From positions 1-45,902 of the forward strand of contig JAFDXH010000190.1 in NCBI GenBank assembly GCA_018268075.1: a stretch of DNA of 45,902 bases, given 5' to 3'. Origin of the DNA: Bacteroidota bacterium. GTDB taxonomy: Bacteria; Bacteroidota; Bacteroidia; Chitinophagales; Chitinophagaceae. Positions within the stretch are counted from its first letter, which is position 1. Each line of letters begins with the position of its first letter. The notes under the pieces were generated by a model that had not been told where the DNA came from, did no database searches, and saw only the letters and a program-made list of their open reading frames with translations. Positions 41,255 to 45,902 of the stretch are shown in pieces. The position numbers were made by a program, and so were the translations under genes.

Positions 41255-43135
41255 ATGAAAAAAATCATCTTATCTCTGGCAATTCTCTCAGCCATCATTG
41301 CCCTTTCATTCCGATTTCAAGAAAAAAAGATTGATGGATATATCCATGATGAGCATGGGAATGCAGTACAAGCCCAAGTAGTTGGAGGCAAAAACTCAGT
41401 AATAGCCGATATCAATGGGCAATATGAAATAAAAGTAGCTGCAACCCAAAAGGTGCTTATTTTCTCAGCATCAGGATATGTAACTCAAAAAATCGAGATT
41501 AAAAACCGAACCAATATCAATGTTATTCTGATAAGCGGCATTGCTGCATCAGACTCTTCGATCTACAGTAGTATCAATGATCCTGAGCCTGAATCAATCA
41601 GCTTTGATAAACTATCTAACCCCAACCTGATGGAAACATCAAAGAGGATAAAGAGCACTAATGACATGGCATCAATGGGCCTCATGCAGCATGAAGAATA
41701 TAATACAGAAGAATACAGTAACATAGCAGAAAATGGATTTAAAAGAGCTACAGATGAGCCCGTTTCTACATTTTCCATTGATGTGGATGCCGCTTCCTAC
41801 AGCAATGTAAGGCGCTATCTTAACAATAATCAATTGCCTCCCGCAGGCGCAGTAAGAACAGAAGAAATGATTAATTACTTCACCTATCAATACCCTCAGC
41901 CATCTGGCAACGACCCATTTAGCATCAATACAGAAATAAGTGAATGCCCCTGGAACAAAGACAACAAAATAGTGTTGATAGGATTGCAAGGAAAAAAGAT
42001 CGCAACAGAAAACTTACCTGCTTCTAATTTGGTTTTTCTTATAGATGTATCAGGCTCTATGCTCGACGAAAATAAATTGCCTTTAGTGCAGGCTTCTCTA
42101 AAAATGCTTACTGATCAACTTAGAGAAAAGGACCGGATTTCAATAGTAGTGTATGCCGGCAATGCCGGGCTGGTACTGCCTTCTACAAGTGGTAGCGAAA
42201 AAATGAAGATTAAAAATGCCATTAGCCGATTGGAAGCAGGCGGCTCTACTGCAGGCGGCGAAGGAGTAATGCTAGCCTATAAAACAGCACAAGAAAATTT
42301 TATGAAAGGCGGCAATAACCGAATTATTTTATGTACTGACGGCGATTTTAATGTAGGCGCCTCAAGCGATGATGCAATGGTGCGCCTCGTAGAAAAAGAA
42401 CGTAATAAAGGCATTTTCTTAACCGTGCTTGGCTATGGTATGGGAAATTATAAAGATTCAAAAATGCAGCAGCTAGCAGATAAGGGCAATGGCAACCATG
42501 CATACATAGATGGCATTAATGAAGCCAAAAAAGTATTGGTAAATGAATTTGGTGGCACCTTGTTTACAATTGCAAAAGATGTAAAACTTCAGGTGGAATT
42601 TAATCCTGCCTTAGTGGAAGGTTATCGTCTGATTGGGTATGAAAACAGGTTGCTCAACAAGGAGGATTTTAATGACGATAAAAAAGATGCCGGCGAATTA
42701 GGTAGCGGCCATACTGTTACCGCATTGTATGAAATAATTCCTGCCGGAGTACACTCACCATTTCTAAAAAATACCGACCCATTAAAATATCAAAACAATA
42801 AAAACTTCAATTATACTGCATCTAAAAGCGAAATACTCACAGTGAAATTTAGGTATAAACATCCGGACCAAAATGAGAGCAAACTGATAGTACACCCCTT
42901 AAAAAATGATGAAATAGAAATAAATAAAGCATCAGCCAATTTTAGGTTTGCTACCTCAGTAGCCTCATTTGCCATGCTGCTACGCGATAGTGAATACAAA
43001 GGCAATCTCAATTTTGAAAAAGTGCTACACCTTGCCACTAATTCGTTAGGTACCGATGCAGAAGGCTATAGAAAAGAATTTATCTATCTGGTAGAGAAGG
43101 CTAAACGCCTGCAAAAGGAAACTGCTAAAAATTAA
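41255..43135 (+). CDS. vWA/YfbK-type protein with an N-terminal carboxypeptidase-regulatory-like domain
   Basis: 626 residues. Residues 1-20 form a signal sequence, so it is exported. Then a CarboxypepD_reg-like beta domain (about 25-95, IDGYIHDEHGNAVQAQV...YEIKV), a linker, an YfbK-like N-terminal part (FSIDVDAASYSNVRRYLN...MINYFTY, about 173-211), a von Willebrand A domain with intact MIDAS: D264-x-S266-x-S268 in LIDVSGSM, the Thr in GGSTAGGEG and Asp in CTDGDFN, and a C-terminal DUF3520-like part ending LREKAKR-type helices. vWA domains bind protein partners through a metal ion. It is divergent from the ECF sigma operon, and the three together form a gene cluster common in Bacteroidota. 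Confidence 0.9.
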   Translation: MKKIILSLAILSAIIALSFRFQEKKIDGYIHDEHGNAVQAQVVGGKNSVIADINGQYEIKVAATQKVLIFSASGYVTQKIEIKNRTNINVILISGIAASDSSIYSSINDPEPESISFDKLSNPNLMETSKRIKSTNDMASMGLMQHEEYNTEEYSNIAENGFKRATDEPVSTFSIDVDAASYSNVRRYLNNNQLPPAGAVRTEEMINYFTYQYPQPSGNDPFSINTEISECPWNKDNKIVLIGLQGKKIATENLPASNLVFLIDVSGSMLDENKLPLVQASLKMLTDQLREKDRISIVVYAGNAGLVLPSTSGSEKMKIKNAISRLEAGGSTAGGEGVMLAYKTAQENFMKGGNNRIILCTDGDFNVGASSDDAMVRLVEKERNKGIFLTVLGYGMGNYKDSKMQQLADKGNGNHAYIDGINEAKKVLVNEFGGTLFTIAKDVKLQVEFNPALVEGYRLIGYENRLLNKEDFNDDKKDAGELGSGHTVTALYEIIPAGVHSPFLKNTDPLKYQNNKNFNYTASKSEILTVKFRYKHPDQNESKLIVHPLKNDEIEINKASANFRFATSVASFAMLLRDSEYKGNLNFEKVLHLATNSLGTDAEGYRKEFIYLVEKAKRLQKETAKN

Positions 43136-43142
43136 GGTTTAT

Positions 43143-43175
43143 GCCCGGTGAAAATATTTCCCGGGCTTTTTTTTT
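43143..43175 (+). terminator. rho-independent terminator after the vWA gene
   Basis: GCCCGG (43143-43148) pairs with CCGGGC (43161-43166), with further GAAA/TTTC pairing inside, and runs into nine T's (43167-43175). Confidence 0.88.
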
Positions 43176-43202
43176 AAAATTTTAAAAATAAAAACTATTC
43201 AG

Positions 43203-43229
43203 TTGCTTGCCAGAAAGAAAATATCTTTG
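43203..43229 (+). promoter_or_regulatory. promoter of kdsA
   Basis: TTG (43203-43205), a 16-base spacer (one short of the usual 17) and TATCTTTG (43222-43229), 11 bases before the ATG. Confidence 0.55.
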
Positions 43230-43240
43230 AAAGAAAAAAA

Positions 43241-44074
43241 ATGACTCCCTATTTAAAAGAACTTTTCTCCGGCCAAAAAAATAGTCATCATAATTTTTTC
43301 CTTTTAGCGGGTCCATGTGTGATAGAGGGTGAAGAATTAGTATTTGAGGTAGCAGAGAAATTAACTACTATATGCCAGCGATTGGAAATACCTTTAATAC
43401 TAAAATCTTCCTATCGAAAAGCTAACCGCACAAGCGGCACTTCATTTACAGGCTTGGGCGATGAGAAGGCATTGATGATTCTTGAAAAAGCGGGCAAACA
43501 TTTTAAAGTACCCACCGTAACAGACATACACGCCCATGAGGAAGCCGCAATGGCAGCAGCTTATGCAAGTGTACTGCAGATTCCGGCCTTCCTTTGCAGG
43601 CAGACCGACCTGCTGATAGCAGCCGCAAAAACAGGTAAAATAATCAATGTAAAAAAGGGCCAGTTTTTAAGTGGCGCTTCTATGAAGTTTGCTGTAGATA
43701 AAATAAAAAATGAAGGAAACGAAAAAGTAATGCTCACAGAGCGAGGCAATTCATTTGGCTATACCGATTTAGTAGTGGACTATAGGAATATTCCTGAAAT
43801 GCAACAAAACAATGTACCAGTAATAATGGATTGCACCCACAGTCTGCAACAGCCCAATCAATCATCGGGCATTACCGGTGGCAATCCGGAAATGATAGAA
43901 ACGATTGCCAAAGCGGCCATAGCCGTAGGCGCTGACGGGCTTTTCATAGAAACACACCCCAACCCTGCCGTAGCAAAAAGTGATGGAGCAAATATGCTCC
44001 GCCTGGACCTAATTGAAGGGCTGCTGGAAAAGTTAGTTAAAATTCGTAGCGTAGTGAATAACTATAATCATTAA
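43241..44074 (+). CDS. kdsA: 3-deoxy-8-phosphooctulonate synthase
   Basis: Condenses phosphoenolpyruvate with arabinose 5-phosphate to Kdo-8-phosphate, precursor of the LPS sugar Kdo. 277 residues, normal length. Seen: FLLAGPCVIEGEELVFEVAEKL (17-40), LKSSYRKANRTSGTSFTGLGDEKAL (PEP-binding Lys and Arg, about 55-78), PTVTDIHAHEEA, the QIPAFLCRQTDLL turn, NVKKGQFLSGASM, LTERGNSFGYTDLVVDYRNIP, and DCTHSLQQPN. The metal-binding Cys of the metal-dependent class is not obvious at its usual N-terminal position: the NH2-end GPCVIEG has Cys near 23, as KdsA metallo-forms do, so class cannot be decided here. Single gene with its own promoter. Confidence 0.96.
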   Translation: MTPYLKELFSGQKNSHHNFFLLAGPCVIEGEELVFEVAEKLTTICQRLEIPLILKSSYRKANRTSGTSFTGLGDEKALMILEKAGKHFKVPTVTDIHAHEEAAMAAAYASVLQIPAFLCRQTDLLIAAAKTGKIINVKKGQFLSGASMKFAVDKIKNEGNEKVMLTERGNSFGYTDLVVDYRNIPEMQQNNVPVIMDCTHSLQQPNQSSGITGGNPEMIETIAKAAIAVGADGLFIETHPNPAVAKSDGANMLRLDLIEGLLEKLVKIRSVVNNYNH

Positions 44075-44102
44075 AAAATATTACCCACAAAATTTTTTCT
44101 TT

Positions 44103-45902
44103 CTATTTAATCTTAAATCTAAAACCACCATAAATCATTCGCCCACTAAGAGGCCCCCATATCAATGAAGCATCAAAATATTGGCTGAATGGCTTATCGG
44201 CAGCGATGATTGCATTTTTCTGTAAGTAACCTAAAAGGTTTTCGCCACCTACATATAAATCCAGTTGCTTCAACTTTCCTAAGGTTTTACTTACCTGAGC
44301 ATTCATGGTAACATAAGCAGGCGACCTTTCAGAAAATTGATATTCCACAGGATTAGAAAGTGTAGATGGAATTCTTTTAGAACCAGTAAAATTCAATGTA
44401 TAATCGAATTTCCAGGTTTTGATAGCATACCCTATATTTACAAAAGCACGATCCCGTGCAGAAAGCGGTTTTTCTAATAATTTATTTTCATAAGTTGTTT
44501 TTACATCAAAAAGGCGATACGCCAATCGTACATCCAATGCCTTTAATGGTATGAAATTTAATTCTGCCTGAAAGCTATTGGAGAAAGATTTTCCCACAAG
44601 ATTATAAAACTTTATAGCACGAGCATTTTCGATATCAGCCACTACCTGACTTTGAAAGTCATTTCTGTAAAAATCTACACTTAACATTGCTTCACGATTG
44701 AATAATTTCATTTTCTGATCAATACTAATGCCCTTATTCCAGGCTATTTCAGCATTAAGCCCATAAGCTTTGCTACTACTGCCACCTGCAATTATTACAT
44801 CTCGGCTACTTACTAAAGCGCTCATATTTTCTGAAAAAATATTAGCAGTGCGCTGCCCACGCCCGGCGCTAAACCGGATGGTAGTTCCCTTTACGGGCTC
44901 GTACCTTATATTAATGCGTGGAGTAGCAAACCAACCATAAATATTATTATGATCGGCACGCAAGCCTGCCACCATATTTAAATTTTCGCTAAGTGTGTAA
45001 GTGTATTCAAAGAAAGCGCCAGGTACTACTTCAGTTCTTTTATAAATTATATTTTTGAAATTCTCATTATAAGTATCAGATACAACACTTATGCCTGTAC
45101 GAAATTTGTGAGCAGAATTTCCAATTATACTTTGGTAAATCAAGTTAGAATAAAAATTTTGTTGCGATGCATTATAGATGTTTAGGCCAAAATAGGAATG
45201 CTGATTAAAATCAAATGCCGACAATTGCACTCCAATGCTCTTATATCTTTTTTCAGGAAATACATATCCCACCTTTGCGAAACCCTCATACCTGCTCGTT
45301 TTTATATTTACACCGTAACTTGATGAAGAGAACTTCATGGATTTATTAAAATTATTTTCGCCTCCGGTTTCGTCGTCCATTAGCGCTTTCACACCAAACT
45401 GAACCATCACCCCTTTTTGATTCTGATAATTCCATCGGTTGATAACACTCAATAAATTACCTGTAGGCTGATCCCGAAATCCATCTTTGTTTTCATCACT
45501 TATTTTCATCAAAAAATTATCATGGAATAATAAACCGGTAGCCCACTTAGTGCCAATTTTTTGAGCAAAATTTACATTCACATCAGTTTTACCTATTTCA
45601 TTTACATACCCATTCAGGTAAAGGTGCTCACTATTTTGAGGCTTTTTTAATTCAACATTGATCTGGCCGGCAATAGATTCAAACCCATTTACAACCGATC
45701 CTGTTCCCTTACTCAATTCAATACTTTCTATCCAAGGGCCTGCAATACTATTTAAACCCAATGGGGTAGCTAATCCACGAGGGCCTGGTAAATTTTCAAC
45801 TGTTAGTTGTGTATAAATACCTGCGAGGCCCAATAGTTGTATTTGTTTAGAACCGGTTACGGCATCGCTATAACTTACATCTACACTGGGATTGGTTTCA
45901 AA
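44103..45902 (-). CDS. TonB-dependent outer-membrane receptor (partial, 5' end off the window)
   Basis: The reading frame is open to the right edge; about 599 residues to the stop are visible. The first codons visible read like the plug domain: DAVTGSKQIQLLGLAGIY (start of the visible part), then IESIELSKGTGSVVNGFESIAGQINVELKKP, which is the plug-to-barrel signature of TonB-dependent receptors. The rest is a 22-strand-type barrel rich in aromatic strand ends, with the C-terminal strand MIYGGFRFKIK. It takes up a large ligand (siderophore, metal complex or glycan) with TonB energy; the ligand cannot be told, and no SusD partner gene is visible. kdsA is convergent (28 bases between stops). Confidence 0.9.
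   Translation of the reverse strand, partial: FETNPSVDVSYSDAVTGSKQIQLLGLAGIYTQLTVENLPGPRGLATPLGLNSIAGPWIESIELSKGTGSVVNGFESIAGQINVELKKPQNSEHLYLNGYVNEIGKTDVNVNFAQKIGTKWATGLLFHDNFLMKISDENKDGFRDQPTGNLLSVINRWNYQNQKGVMVQFGVKALMDDETGGENNFNKSMKFSSSSYGVNIKTSRYEGFAKVGYVFPEKRYKSIGVQLSAFDFNQHSYFGLNIYNASQQNFYSNLIYQSIIGNSAHKFRTGISVVSDTYNENFKNIIYKRTEVVPGAFFEYTYTLSENLNMVAGLRADHNNIYGWFATPRINIRYEPVKGTTIRFSAGRGQRTANIFSENMSALVSSRDVIIAGGSSSKAYGLNAEIAWNKGISIDQKMKLFNREAMLSVDFYRNDFQSQVVADIENARAIKFYNLVGKSFSNSFQAELNFIPLKALDVRLAYRLFDVKTTYENKLLEKPLSARDRAFVNIGYAIKTWKFDYTLNFTGSKRIPSTLSNPVEYQFSERSPAYVTMNAQVSKTLGKLKQLDLYVGGENLLGYLQKNAIIAADKPFSQYFDASLIWGPLSGRMIYGGFRFKIK

Noticed and set aside
1-45902. tRNA, rRNA, CRISPR arrays, insertion sequences, integrases and prophage genes
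   Set aside because: I looked for cloverleaf ends, regular short repeats and transposase/integrase motifs on both strands and found none that hold.

Overview
The window is AT-rich DNA from a Gram-negative member of the Bacteroidota, most likely near the Chitinophagaceae/Sphingobacteriia. Four things point there: a type III glutamine synthetase, a TonB-dependent receptor, LPS core genes (hldD, kdsA), and upstream boxes of the Bacteroidota TTG-N17-23-TAnnTTTG type, with hardly any Shine-Dalgarno sequences. Several genes seem to start at TTG, or at an ATG only a few bases after the promoter box. I see no rRNA, tRNA, CRISPR array, transposase or prophage. Most of the window is core housekeeping sequence.

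Layout. 1-3.4 kb (minus): purL, hldD and the start of a membrane-anchored protein. 3.5-10.2 kb (plus): an unknown multi-pass membrane protein, glnN, a small secreted basic LTxxQ protein and a penicillin-acylase family enzyme. 10.2-13.8 kb: a structured intergenic inverted repeat, then a DUF4256 protein and clpB (minus). 14.1-16.3 kb: queG and bioA. 16.4-17.5 kb: an ABC-2 permease without its ATPase. 17.6-21.1 kb (plus): a RES-Xre toxin-antitoxin pair, folK, a deoxynucleoside kinase and an MFS exporter. 21.1-26.1 kb: an FKBP isomerase (minus), NamZ/DUF1343 and fmt (plus), then a LysM protein and tgt (minus). 26.4-28.2 kb: a GT2 glycosyltransferase and rsmG. 28.3-33.5 kb (minus): an M1 peptidase, rsmI, purS, pssA and aminopeptidase P. 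33.9-39.1 kb: pckA, a second deoxynucleoside kinase and trpS (both minus), gatC, a LolD/MacB-type ATPase and a PduO-type adenosyltransferase. 39.3-43.1 kb: an ECF sigma factor, a membrane anti-sigma with a TonB-like C-terminus, and a divergent vWA/YfbK-type protein. 43.2 kb to the end: kdsA and a TonB-dependent receptor cut by the right edge.

How the genes fit together. purL (small type) and purS are parts of the three-subunit FGAM synthase; purQ is not in the window. queG and tgt both serve queuosine modification of tRNA. rsmG and rsmI modify 16S rRNA. hldD and kdsA make heptose and Kdo precursors for LPS. NamZ and the LysM/DPBB protein act on or bind peptidoglycan.

The least ordinary parts are: the RES-Xre module, whose promoter carries three ACAAAT half-sites; the sigma/anti-sigma-TonB/vWA cluster; two copies of a roughly 100-bp intergenic repeat (26.2 and 39.2 kb); a Tgt that has lost two of its four zinc ligands; and very short leaders on several genes.
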